Origin: Kitagawia praeruptora
Lineage: Eukaryota > Streptophyta > Magnoliopsida > Apiales > Apiaceae
Direction of reading: 5' to 3'
Assembly: GCA_037693485.1 (NCBI GenBank)
Contig: CM075348.1
Location: 28,576,501-28,640,500, forward strand
DNA: 64,000 bases
The notes below the pieces were generated by a model. It saw only the letters and a program-made list of their open reading frames with translations. It did no database searches and was not told the DNA's origin. Shown one piece after another: positions 12,582 to 23,000 of this stretch (positions within the stretch are counted from its first letter, which is position 1; the number at the start of each line of letters is the position of its first letter). The position numbers were made by a program, and so were the translations under genes.

Positions 12582-13717
12582 TTAAAAGGGATTGAAGATA
12601 ACATTACTGGTCTGATTCGGGTGGAAAGGTGGAGAGATCCTCATTAACTGGAGAGGCCTTCGGAATTTCAGGATTGGATGGGGGGCTTCCACCTGGGGTT
12701 CCTCGGTTGGACCCCCATCTGTAGCTTCCCCTGGCTGGATCTCTATAGCTTCGACTACATCCCCTGCAATAACCTCGGTAGGAACCTCTACAGCCACTTC
12801 CTGAGGGGCTTCCTCCATACGCACCTCAGGGGGGTTCACCTGCATGGCAGCAACAGCTTGCTCCTCCTTGATTAACTCTATGGCCTCAACTGCATCCTGG
12901 CCCAGGATACCCCAATCCAAGTTTGGAAAAGCTTCGTATGTGGAAGTCATGTAATCTTTAATCCCAGCCTTGTAACCCAGGTTGTATTCCTTGTCACCTT
13001 GCCTGGACATGGTAGCCTTGTACTTAGCAACTGCACCCTGGAGGGTTCGGACCTTCAACTCAAGTTTCTCCTTCTCCTTTTTGCTGGTGGCATTGGCATC
13101 TTCCTTCTCCTTATCCATCTTGAGGATAATGGCATCCATGGACTCTCTTTCCCTCAGCAATTTATCCCTCTCCTGGGTCAGGGTACCCTCATTCTCATAA
13201 AGCTTCTTATTCGAAGCCAGTAGTTTCTTCTTATCATTTTGGGAGGTTTTCAGCTCTGAACGTACCCTATCAAGCTCTTCAATAGCCCTGGAAGCCCCAA
13301 GAATCTGGTTGCTATACTTCAGAGATAGGAAGAGGCTTTCAGCATTCACCAGGGATATCCTGTTTGCAGCTTCCTCAAAGCTCAGGCTGTCCCACTCGGA
13401 GATAGAACGCACAGGGAATCTATCCTTGATAGCACCTATGAAAGTAGTAAGGGGAGCAGGAGAGATGGTGTCAGAGGGACTCAGTTCAATCTCATGCCTG
13501 GGACGTTTACCCCCACGGGAACCAGATGCCCCAGATGCCTCAGAAGTGTACTGTGTGGGCCTCTTCCTTAAGGAAACATTCTTCTCCATGGAAGCTGGGT
13601 TGATTTTTGTAGATGGAACAGGGGTTCTCTCAACAGAAGACAGGGGTACGGGTGATTTGGGAACATTCTTTTGTGCTAAACGCTTGGTGATGAAGGAAGG
13701 CACTGAAAAAGACATAC
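12582..13717 (-). CDS. Element A antisense gene, exon 3 (coiled-coil protein)
   Basis: The last exon of an antisense gene, read from the acceptor TAATGCAG|GT at 13718 to a stop at 12582. The 377 residues after the first Met start MSFSVPSF. There is a basic KRPRHE segment near residue 80, then a long Glu/Lys-rich coiled coil (about 150-235), then an acidic, Pro/Val-rich tail. Splicing to exon 2 (13889-13718 removed, 172 nt) joins the codon halves G and GT to Gly and keeps the frame, so this is most likely not a separate gene. The combined protein has the layout of Pfam 'putative gypsy type transposon' (Transposase_28-like) proteins, whose function is unknown. It could be translated alone from the Met at 13715. 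Confidence 0.7.
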
Positions 13718-13889
13718 CTGCATTACCACGTGAAGGGTTAGTAAAGTCAAAACAAAAGTAAAAACGGTACTCATGCAGAAATCAAGTAAATTGTGTATGC
13801 AAAAAAAAAATTATGGAAAGTATGCTGCATCAAATAATGGAAAATAAATGGAACGGTGGGTGTATGCTACTAAGAATATGAGCGTGGAC
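13718..13889 (-). other. Predicted second intron of the antisense gene of element A
   Basis: 172 nt, GTCCAC to GTAATGCAG. Removal fuses two long open frames in phase. Stops lie in all continuing frames inside it. Confidence 0.6.
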
Positions 13890-15012
13890 CTGGATCAAGT
13901 GGGATTCCATCATTGAGATTTTCCTCAACAGGGGTACGAGAGTCCCCCGGAGACTTGGAGCTAACTTTCTTGGAAAAACCCAAACGAAGTAATTTTTTCT
14001 TAGACAGCAAGCTAGCACCATCTCCTAGCCTTGCACTTTTTCTCAAAACTTTTTCGGCCCTTTCCAACTCTTCCCCCACTAGGATGGTTTGAGTAGGCAT
14101 GTCTGGATAGGGGTTAAATTCTTTTCGGTACTCTGGGCAATCATAGCAATATAGGAATTGCTTGTGCCACCCTGACATTCCTTTCTTATTGCCTTTTATA
14201 CATTTCCCTTGATGAATATTCCAGGTAGTAAGATAGAAGAACCCAGAGGTTTTTCCGGTCTCTTTGAGTTAGTAAAAGAAACCCAACTCACGAGCAGTCA
14301 ATTCAACTTGGAACATGGAGTCGTAAAGGATGTATATACATATAGCCATACGATATGAGTTCGGAGTAAGTTGCAAGGGAGCAAGCTTGTAAGTATCAAG
14401 GATATCAAGAATAAAAGGATGAAGGGGTAGTGACAACCCTAGTCTAAAGAACTGAGCAGATAACACGGCACATGGAATGACTTGGTCTGTTTCAAAGTTA
14501 GAGAAATCGTGACATCTTTCTTCTGGCTGAGGTACAACCAATGAACACCCAGGGTTGCAAGCTTCAAGGAGATTTCCCAATTTTTGGGCGGTCATAGAAG
14601 TTTGTGTTTTGGCACAAGATAGCTGGGGGGTAGCAGCACTAGAAGTCTGGATAGGGGAAGTTCTGTTTGGACTTGTGCTAGTCTCAGGACGATCATCGAA
14701 GGGTTCAACTGCTAGAGATACATGCCCTAACGAATCAATCTCTTCCTCAGACACATGGGAATCAGAACTAACAGCAGTGGGTACAAGAGAAGAAGGATCT
14801 AAAGAGTGAGATTTAAGGGAGATTTGGGCAGAAGCGGGGTCAAGAACTTTGACTTTGGAACGAGTACGGCCACTCACTGTGGAAGCTATAGGAGGGAATC
14901 TGGATATGGGATTGGGTGAGGAAAATGAGTCACCTTCGGAGGCTTCTGCCATCCGAGAAATCTCTTTGGCAATGGAAGCCAGAGACTTACCAGTTGTGGA
15001 TTGGCTCGACAT
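13890..15012 (-). pseudogene. Element A antisense gene, exon 2 (Transposase_28-like), one nonsense codon
   Basis: The frame from ATG 15012 (MSSQSTTGKS) follows a good acceptor, TTTCTGTGTGCAG|ATG. It reads to the donor CCAG|GTCCAC at 13890/13889. A single in-frame TAA at 14271-14269 interrupts it; the frame is open again on both sides (…ELGFFY, then LKETGKTSGFFY). LGLSLPLHPFILDILD and the later GMSGWHKQFLY resemble the conserved core of Transposase_28-type proteins that sit antisense or 3' in Tat-lineage elements. Exons 2 and 3 together total 2259 nt (752 residues if uninterrupted). The open frame extends upstream to 15072, but the splice acceptor makes 15012 the better start. Function unknown. 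Confidence 0.65.
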
Positions 15013-15771
15013 CTGCACACAGAAAAGCAGTGTGAGTTCCAAGTCTCTGGAGCAATTTTTGAGGAACGGCAATTGTCATATTAAGAAAAAGACAGTGGAG
15101 GGGTACTATAGGGGTTCAAGGATGGGAACCCCCAATTTATCCAGAATCGTTTCTTCTCGTTTCAACAAGGGGGAATGGCTGTAGGCATCCAAATTCATCC
15201 TGAGGTTCATATAAGGGAAACCCACAAAACGGGCTTTATTTAAAAAAAAAAAGGAGGAAACAACAAGTGGGGCATTATCCTAAACAGGTTCTGCGGAGAC
15301 TGTACCTAGCCCTGAAGGGGTTACAAACGAAGAACACCAAAAAAGTGAAAGGTCCGAAGCAACTCCTAATGGTCTTGGATAAAGGCTTAAATTAGGTAGG
15401 GTATATGCAGGGGTCGATTGACATAAAGTTCAAAGACACTATCAAAATGACAATTAAGGACATAATAGGAGGGATGAACAAGGGGAAGAGCTAAACCAGC
15501 ATACAATTGATGAGTATACGCATGCATACATGAGAATTTGAACAGACGAGGGTTGAAGAAAAACTCAACACAGGACAAGGGTATTTACTTGGTTTGACAT
15601 GCATCTATGGATGGTGGGCAAATCGTGGAAGAAATGATAAACAAAGTAAATCAAATACACAATAGGCATAAATGTGAAATGTAAACACCGACTGGTACAC
15701 AATGACGCGTCTGTAAATCATTAAGCATGGGAAAATGTGAAGATTAATATGAGAGGAGAAAGAAGGAATAC
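15013..15771 (-). other. Predicted first intron of the antisense gene of element A
   Basis: Donor CCATAG|GTATTCC at 15771 and acceptor TTTCTGTGTGCAG at 15013 bound a 759-nt intron that separates a non-coding leader exon (about 15772-15890) from the ATG exon. Inferred from splice signals only. Confidence 0.5.
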
Positions 15772-15912
15772 CTATGGAGCGAAGAGGATGGCCGGAAAAT
15801 GGAAACCTTCGCCGGGATGGAGGTCTGAGAAGACGAACCGCTTGGAGTAGAAGAGAGAAAGAGTTTTTGCTATAGAAAAAAGTGAAAATAGGAAAATGGT
15901 GCGAAGAGGTGT

Positions 15913-15952
15913 ACATATAAGGGCGTGGGGATACGAACAGGTAGGCCACGTG
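15913..15952 (-). promoter_or_regulatory. Candidate antisense promoter of element A
   Basis: On the minus strand a G-box (CACGTG, 15947-15952) lies about 25 bp upstream of a TATA-like TTATATGT (15913-15922). A CT-rich leader and the splice donor at 15771 follow. The arrangement suits a plant RNA polymerase II promoter for the antisense gene. Confidence 0.45.
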
Positions 15953-15953
15953 T

Positions 15954-16481
15954 CTCCATCTGGTCAGTCCCGTGTATGAGATTTTCTTTTTATTTAAAAA
16001 AATATACTAGGTATCAAGAGTGTTTTGGAAAATGAAGGAGAATGAATGTGGACTGGTGGAAGGCTAAATACATTGGGTTTATTGGAGAAGTAGAGTGGTT
16101 GTATGGAATTCAAATTTCGAAATGTTAGAGTTGCTATGGGATCTGGAATTCAGGTAATTAAAGACCAACTAGGACTTTGTTTACTTCAGGGGTTATCATC
16201 TAAAAGGAATAATTATCCCAAGCGATTTATTAAATCCCCAAGCAGGTATGCGTTTATACAGTGGGTGATAAATTTAGGAGGTTCAACGGCTGCACCCACA
16301 AATTGAGGGACATTGAACCTCAGGGTACAGGCGAAGGGGTACGGTTACGAGCACGGATACTTCCTGGTTGAATCCCTTGTTTCCTACAATGAGTACGCTC
16401 GCGTAGGCTTAGGGGTTCACATGGAGTAGAAGGGTGATGGGGGTATGGATGACGTTAGGTTCCTTTTGCATTCAAATGGCT
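15954..16481. other. Element A non-coding region before the 3' LTR
   Basis: No gene seen; the open frame at 16103-16306 (plus) has no features. It lies upstream of the antisense promoter and before the polypurine tract. Confidence 0.5.
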
Positions 16482-16501
16482 ACAAGGAACCGGGGGGTAG
16501 T
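16482..16501 (+). other. Element A polypurine tract
   Basis: AAGGAACCGGGGGGTAG immediately precedes the 3' LTR, the expected position for plus-strand priming. Confidence 0.8.
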
Positions 16502-17260
16502 TGTTGTGCCCAAAATCCGCCTTGGACTTGATTTAAGGCCCACTAAGGTTATGGACTCGAATCAGGTGGATATGGATGGATAGATTGAGCTAAGGGGTAA
16601 GTATGGTAATTTAGTATGCCTTATAAATAGACTGGAGGACAGGATTCTGGCATCTAGTTCAAGGTATGTTCATACAGGGGTGCGTGCATGTGAACCCCGG
16701 ATAAGGGTGAAGCTGTGTGAAGGCCAGGCAGGGGTTCACCTGGGTAGCAGATTGCCAGGTTGGGGGTACGCGCAAGAACCCCAAAGGTTTCCAGAAAATA
16801 AACCAGCGGGCTCATAATCGCCTATATTATAGGAGATTGGATAATGTACGTCGTAATATCCCTCAGGATATCTCCTAAACAATAGGAACGGTATAACAGT
16901 AACAATTATCAAGGATTAACATCATATATATATGGAATATATATATGCGTGTATGTATCGATATATCACAGAAAAAGCGAGAATTATCAGGAGGCTAACA
17001 AACTGGATAATCAGGTGGATGGTGATAAAGGATCATGGCAGGTTGGTTAGGGAGGATGAGGCTTATCAGATCGTGGGAATCATCAAAGAACTACATGAGG
17101 ACTTGATCTCTTATAAATAAGAGTATGTAGGCACTTTGCAAGGGGTTGGATACACACACACCTCTAACACTTGCTCCTAGCTGTGAATATTGGATTGAAT
17201 AGGTCATATTCGATCATCATAGCCTGGGGTACCTTGAAAACTCAGTCCATAAAAATCACT
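16502..17260 (+). repeat. Element A 3' LTR, left part
   Basis: The first 759 bp of the LTR, interrupted at TCACT (17256-17260) by element B. It continues at 29763. Together the parts give 898 bp, the exact length of the 5' LTR. Single-base differences from the 5' LTR are seen near 16690, 16980, 17189 and 17237. Confidence 0.95.
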
Positions 17261-17776
17261 TGTTAGAAATGATTGATGAAAACAGTGTTTGGAAGCTAAA
17301 GTCAGAAAACAGAGTTTAGCTGGAAGCAGTCAGAGTTTAGTTAAACACTGACTGGAAGCGCAAACAGAGTTTGTTAAACTCTGTAGCGGTATTGTCTGAA
17401 GAGTCAACAGTGTTTACAGATTATTTCAAGATAAATATGGAAGCAATATCTTTGAAGATTGGAAAGCTGTCAAAGAGATTGAGTTGACTTGGAAGACTAA
17501 AGCAATCGTGATTGATATCAATTGTATAGCTTGATTTTAGGAGAATCAGTTACTGATTGTACGAAGCTGTATGTTCTATAAATACAGTTAGGTTAACCCT
17601 AGAAGGGTAATCGAACATTGAGAAATTCATTGATTGTAACCTAAGCAGCTCTCTGTGATATTTACATCACTGAGAGAGGAATTATTAATTCCAAACAGTT
17701 TTTAATTGTTAAACAGTGTGTTCTTGTTAAGTTACTCATACAGTATTTGATTACTTATTGTGTATTCGACCTAACA
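17261..17776 (+). repeat. Element B 5' LTR
   Basis: TGTTAGAAATG to CGACCTAACA. TATA box TATAAATA at 17577-17584. Between 17283 and 17415 there are seven octamers CAG(A/T)GTTT or AAAC(A/T)CTG, including the perfect inverted repeat ACAGAGTTT-GTT-AAACTCTGT (17364-17384). Confidence 0.97.
17577..17584 (+). promoter_or_regulatory. Element B TATA box
   Basis: TATAAATA about 190 bp before the LTR end, which would put U3 at roughly 17261-17605. The same box is kept in the LTRs of element C. Confidence 0.7.
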
Positions 17777-17778
17777 AG

Positions 17779-17790
17779 TGGTATCAGAGC
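17779..17790 (+). other. Element B primer binding site (tRNA-iMet)
   Basis: TGGTATCAGAGC, two bases after the LTR, is the classic plant copia site complementary to initiator methionine tRNA. Confidence 0.95.
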
Positions 17791-17839
17791 CTAATCTGTT
17801 ACTTTATTACAGTTAAATATCCAAACACAAGAGTAATCA

Positions 17840-20077
17840 ATGGCAGAGATACCTCCACCATCTGAGAAAGCCCCTACTACTGTTAGTAGGTATGAAACAA
17901 TAAGGGTTCCTATACTTAGGCCATCAGAGTATGCAATTTGGAAGGTGAAAATGACCATGTTTCTGGAGGCTACAGATCCAGAATACCTTGATAGAATTTA
18001 TGAAGGTCCTCACAAACCAACAAAATTATCTGCTGCTGCTGCTGGTGAGGAATCAAAGGTCATTCCAAAGGAAAAGAAAGATCTAACTGCTGAGGATCTT
18101 TCATCTATTGCAAAGGATGCAAAAGTAAGACATTTACTTCACAGTGCATTAGACAATGTTATGTCTAATAAAGTGATTAACTGCACCACTGCAAAGGAAA
18201 TATGGGATGCACTTGAGGTTAGGTGTCAAGGAACTCCTGCAATCAAGAAAAACAGAAGAAATATACTCACTCAGGAGTATGAGCACTTTGAGGCAAAGTC
18301 TGATGAAACCATGACAGAAACATTTGACAGATTCTGTAAACTGCTCAATGATTTGTCATTGGTTAACAAAGAGTATGATTTAGAAGACTCAAATCTCAAG
18401 TTTCTTCTTTCTCTACCTGAAAAGTGGGATGTGAAAACAACCACTATAAGAGATAATTATGAACTTGGTGAAACAGAGATTGATGAAATTTATGGACTGC
18501 TCAAAACCCATGAATTGGAATTGGAGCAGAGAAATAAAAGATCAAGTAGAAAGTCAAAGTCTGTTGCACTTAAGGTTGAGGAGAAACCATCAAAGAAGGA
18601 GGCATCAAGGAGAAAGGCAAAAGGAAAAGCCTTAGTCATACATTCAGAGAATGAGTCATCAAACACTGATGTTGACTCAAACACTGATGGATCATCTGAT
18701 TCTGAAGATGATGAAGAGATGATGCAAATGGCTGCTTTGATGGTAAAGACCTTCAAGAAGATGGGATACAAGAACTTCAAGAAGGGAAAGAGATTCTCCA
18801 GGGACTACTCAAAGTCTGACAAGAAGAATTTCAAGAAAGCTGAGGGAAAGGACTTCAAATCTGGTAAGAAAGATAAGTCTGAAATTCAATGCTACAAGTG
18901 TAAGGAGATGGGTCACTATGCTCCTGAGTGCAAGAAGGGTAAAACTGAAAAGGTACTCTACACCAAAGGCAGAGATTGGGCAGACACTTCAGATTCAGAT
19001 GAGGAAGTCAACTATGCTCTCATGGCTACTACTCAGACTGAAAATGATGATCTTAAGGTACCTCCAACTACCTATGCTTATAATACTGATAATATAACTG
19101 AATTGAGAATTTATCTTAAGGCATTACATATCAGTTATAGGGATCAGACTTTAGAAAATGAGAGGATAAAGTCTGAGTGTTCTCAACTCAAAGAAAGAAA
19201 TAAGCTTGTTGAGGAACAGCTAGAGAACATGAATAAAATTCAAAAAGAGAGAGATGATGCAGTGTTTATTGAACATGAGTTGCTAGGTAAGTATAAGCAA
19301 CTAGAATCTGAATTGGAGGATACTAAACACATCATTAAAACTTGGACACACTCTGGTAAAGACACTCAAGAAGTGTTTCAGTCAGATACAGTAGGTCTAG
19401 GTTACTCTGTAGGAGATGAACTTAGATTTGAAAATCAGGTAAAGGTTAGACCACACTGTTCATCTGAGGGTAATGTCATGGGAACAGGTGGACCTAAGAC
19501 TGAAGCACAGAAAAAGGCTGTTAAAGAGTCATATGCTAAAACTTTTGTTAAAGAGGCTAACATTGGTTTAATGATAGATAAACAACTCAAGCATAAGCTT
19601 AAGGAGATAAAATCTGTCAACAAACAGAGATTGCCTAAGAAAAACAAAAATGGAAAAGTAGGCATCACATCAGGAATTAAGCCAATGCTTGCTTCATTAG
19701 CTCCTAGAAAAACATGCTTTAATTGTGGTAGCACTAATCATCTTGCTAGTTTCTGCAGTAAGAATAAGAACATTAATTCTTTGCCCTCTAAAACTGCAGT
19801 AAAGAGTGATTATGTGAGAACTAGACCACAGACTTTATGCAAACACTGTGGAAGTACTTGGCATTCTATTTACACTTGCAGAGATTATCATGCCATTTAC
19901 TATAATTACTATGAACCCAAGCCAAATTTGAAATGGGTTAAAGTAAACTCTGCAAATGTAAACTCTGAAAAAGTTAGCTTAAACTCTGTTAATGAAAATT
20001 CCGCTGCAAAAGCTAACAGAATTAAGAAAGCCAAAGGATCCAAGCAAGTCTGGATCCTTAAAACTAATAATCAGTGA
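17840..20077 (+). CDS. gag: Element B Gag (745 aa)
   Basis: Nucleocapsid/capsid protein that packages the element RNA in cytoplasmic particles. The N-terminal half has the copia Gag (UBN2-type) fold, with WDALEVRCQG and the LPEKWDVKTTTIRDN segment. CCHC zinc knuckle CYKCKEMGHYAPEC lies at about 351. Two further Cys/His knuckles lie near the C terminus: CFNCGSTNHLASFC at about 626 and CKHCGSTWHSIYTC at about 667. A coiled-coil stretch lies at about 425-500. The C terminus carries repeated Asn-Ser dipeptides encoded by AAACTCTG. The start ATG follows the PBS by 50 bp. The frame is fully open and ends TGA at 20075. Confidence 0.95.
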   Translation: MAEIPPPSEKAPTTVSRYETIRVPILRPSEYAIWKVKMTMFLEATDPEYLDRIYEGPHKPTKLSAAAAGEESKVIPKEKKDLTAEDLSSIAKDAKVRHLLHSALDNVMSNKVINCTTAKEIWDALEVRCQGTPAIKKNRRNILTQEYEHFEAKSDETMTETFDRFCKLLNDLSLVNKEYDLEDSNLKFLLSLPEKWDVKTTTIRDNYELGETEIDEIYGLLKTHELELEQRNKRSSRKSKSVALKVEEKPSKKEASRRKAKGKALVIHSENESSNTDVDSNTDGSSDSEDDEEMMQMAALMVKTFKKMGYKNFKKGKRFSRDYSKSDKKNFKKAEGKDFKSGKKDKSEIQCYKCKEMGHYAPECKKGKTEKVLYTKGRDWADTSDSDEEVNYALMATTQTENDDLKVPPTTYAYNTDNITELRIYLKALHISYRDQTLENERIKSECSQLKERNKLVEEQLENMNKIQKERDDAVFIEHELLGKYKQLESELEDTKHIIKTWTHSGKDTQEVFQSDTVGLGYSVGDELRFENQVKVRPHCSSEGNVMGTGGPKTEAQKKAVKESYAKTFVKEANIGLMIDKQLKHKLKEIKSVNKQRLPKKNKNGKVGITSGIKPMLASLAPRKTCFNCGSTNHLASFCSKNKNINSLPSKTAVKSDYVRTRPQTLCKHCGSTWHSIYTCRDYHAIYYNYYEPKPNLKWVKVNSANVNSEKVSLNSVNENSAAKANRIKKAKGSKQVWILKTNNQ

Positions 20078-20087
20078 TTGTTTGTGA

Positions 20088-23000
20088 TTGCAGGGCACCA
20101 GGGTTAGTACCCTAGTTGTGGACAGTGGATGTTCAGGACACATGACAGGAAATAAAGCCCTGCTATCAGAGTTTGAGGAGAAGGCTGGCCCAGAAGTTTC
20201 CTATGGAGATGGCAACATAGGACATACACTGGGATATGGCAATATTAATCTTGGAAATGTCATCATCACAAATGTAGCTCTGGTTCCAGGACTCAAGCAT
20301 GATCTGCTATCTGTGAGTCAAATCTGTGACAGAGGATATCATGTGGATTTTCAGCCTGAATATTGTCAAGTGATCAGTAAATCTACAGGGAAAGTTGCTC
20401 TAGTTGGAAACAGACACAATAACATCTATGAAATCAAATTGTCAACAAACACTGATGGCAAAGCAGTGTGTCTGTCTACAAGGATGTCCAGTGAAGAGAG
20501 TTGGAAATGGCACAAGAAACTCTCTCATTTGAACCTGAACAACATCAATGAGCTAATCAAGAATGATCTTGTAAGAGGTCTACCAAAGTCCTTGTTGAAT
20601 ATAGAAGGACTGTGTGATTCTTGTCAAAAGGCTAAACAGAGAAAAGTCTCCTTCAAAAGCAAATCTGAGTCTTCAATTGTTGATCCTTATCATCTACTAC
20701 ATGTTGATCTTTTTGGTCCAGTGAATGTAATGTCTCTTGGAAAGAAGAAATATGCTCTAGTCATTGTTGATGAATATACCAGGTTCACATGGGTATATTT
20801 TCTTGCAAAGAAGGATGAAACTGCATTAACACTGACAGAACATATATTACAACTGGAAAAAGGGTCAGAGAATCAAGTGAAGATAATCAGAAGTGACAAT
20901 GGAACTGAGTTCAGGAATTCATCTATGGAAGAATTTTGCAAGAGTAAAGGGATAAAACAAGAGTTTTCTGCACCTGGCACTCCACAACAAAATGGTGTAG
21001 TGGAGAGGAAGAATAGAACCTTGATAGAAGCTGCCAGAACCATGCTAGATGAAGCAAAGTTGCCAACATATTTCTGGGCAGAAGCAGTTCAAACTGCTTG
21101 TTTTACTCAAAATGCAACACTGATCAACAAGCATGGTAAAACACCATATGAAATGGTGAAGAAGAAAAAGCCAAATCTAAAATATTTTCATATTTTTGGA
21201 TGCAAATGCTTTGTGTTGAAGACTCATCCTGAACAGTTGACCAAGTTTGACCTAAAGGCAGATGAAGGAATTTTTGTTGGCTATCCACTGTCAACAAAGG
21301 CATTCAGAGTTTATAATCTGAGAACTAGAGTGATCATGGAATCAATTCATGTGTCATTTGATGACAAGAAAATAACTGGACTAGAAGATGTCAATGAACA
21401 TGATCTACTCCACTTTGAAAATGAAGATTTATTCTCTGAAAAAGTAAACTCTGATCAGACTGATTTGACAAACTCTGTTGATCTAAACTCTGAACCTCTA
21501 CTGGTAAATACTGAAGAAACTCTTCAATCAGAAACAAGGGAAGAACCAGTTGAGGGGGAGCATGAAGAATCACATCAAAGTGATGATTCAAACACTGATA
21601 GTGACTCAGTTGATAATTCTGAATCAAACTCCGTTGATTCAAACTCTGTTGATAATTCTGAGAAGTCACATTTAGGGGGAGCATCAGAAAATGAAGAAAG
21701 ACACCAAGAAAATCAGGAGAACAGGGATCAAGGGGGAGGATCACATGATGACAGAAGCAATCTGCCTTCTGCAAGAAAATGGACTAAATCTCATACACCT
21801 GATTTGATTATTGGTGATCCAGATGCAAAAGTAAGGACAAGAAGTGCAACAACAAATGAATGTCTGTTTCATGCATTCTTGTCACAAAGTGAGCCAAAGA
21901 AAGTTGAAGAAGCTCTTAAAGATGCTGACTGGATAACAGCAATGCAAGAAGAGCTAAATGAATTTGAAAGAAATGAAGTGTGGACACTTGTACCAAGGCC
22001 CAAGAACAGATCCATTGTTGGTACTAAATGGGTTTTCAGGAATAAAACTGACAGTGAGGGTGTTATCACAAGGAACAAGGCAAGACTGGTTGCAAAAGGC
22101 TACTCACAACAGGAAGGAATAGACTATGATGAAACATTTGCTCCAGTAGCTAGATTGGAGGCAATCAGAATCTTTCTTGCATATGCCTCTCATATGAAAT
22201 TCAAAGTATTTCAAATGGATGTAAAAAGTGCATTTTTGAATGGAAAACTTGAAGAAGAAGTGTTTGTGGAACAACCACCAGGGTTTGTAGATCCAAAATA
22301 TCCAGACTATGTCTACAGGTTAGACAAGGCACTCTATGGACTTAAGCAGGCACCAAGGGCATGGTATGAAACCCTTGCCAAATTTCTACTAGAAAGTGGA
22401 TTTCACAGAGGTACTATTGACAAAACTCTGTTTTACTTCCAAAATGGTAGTGACTTGCTTTTAGTTCAAATATATGTGGATGACATTATTTTTGGGTCTA
22501 CTAATGATAAACTCTGCAAGAAGTTTGCCAAACTCATGCAGTCAAGATATCAAATGAGTATGATGGGAGAGCTTAGTTATTTTCTAGGCCTACAGGTGAA
22601 GCAAACAGATGATGGAATTTTTATAAATCAAGCAAAATATACCAGAAACCTTCTCAAGAAATTTGGTATGCTTGATTGTTCATCTGCAACAACTCCCATG
22701 GCAACTGCAACAAAATTGGACAAAGATGCAGGGTCATCAGTAGATATGACAAGTTACAGAGGAATGATTGGTTCTTTGCTCTATTTGACAGCTAGCAGAC
22801 CTGATATCATGTATGCAACTTGTTTGTGTGCAAGGTTCCAGGCAGATCCAAGAGAACCACATTTAACAGCAGTAAAGAGGATATTCAAGTACCTCAAGGG
22901 CACTATGACTTTGGGGCTGTGGTATCCAAGGGAATCAGAGTTTAAACTTCTTGGTTACTCTGATGCAGACTTTGCTGGATGTAAGATAGACAGAAAAAGC

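Noticed and set aside
15605..15949. 114-codon minus-strand frame in element A
   Set aside because: Better explained as the promoter, leader exon and start of the first intron of the antisense gene.
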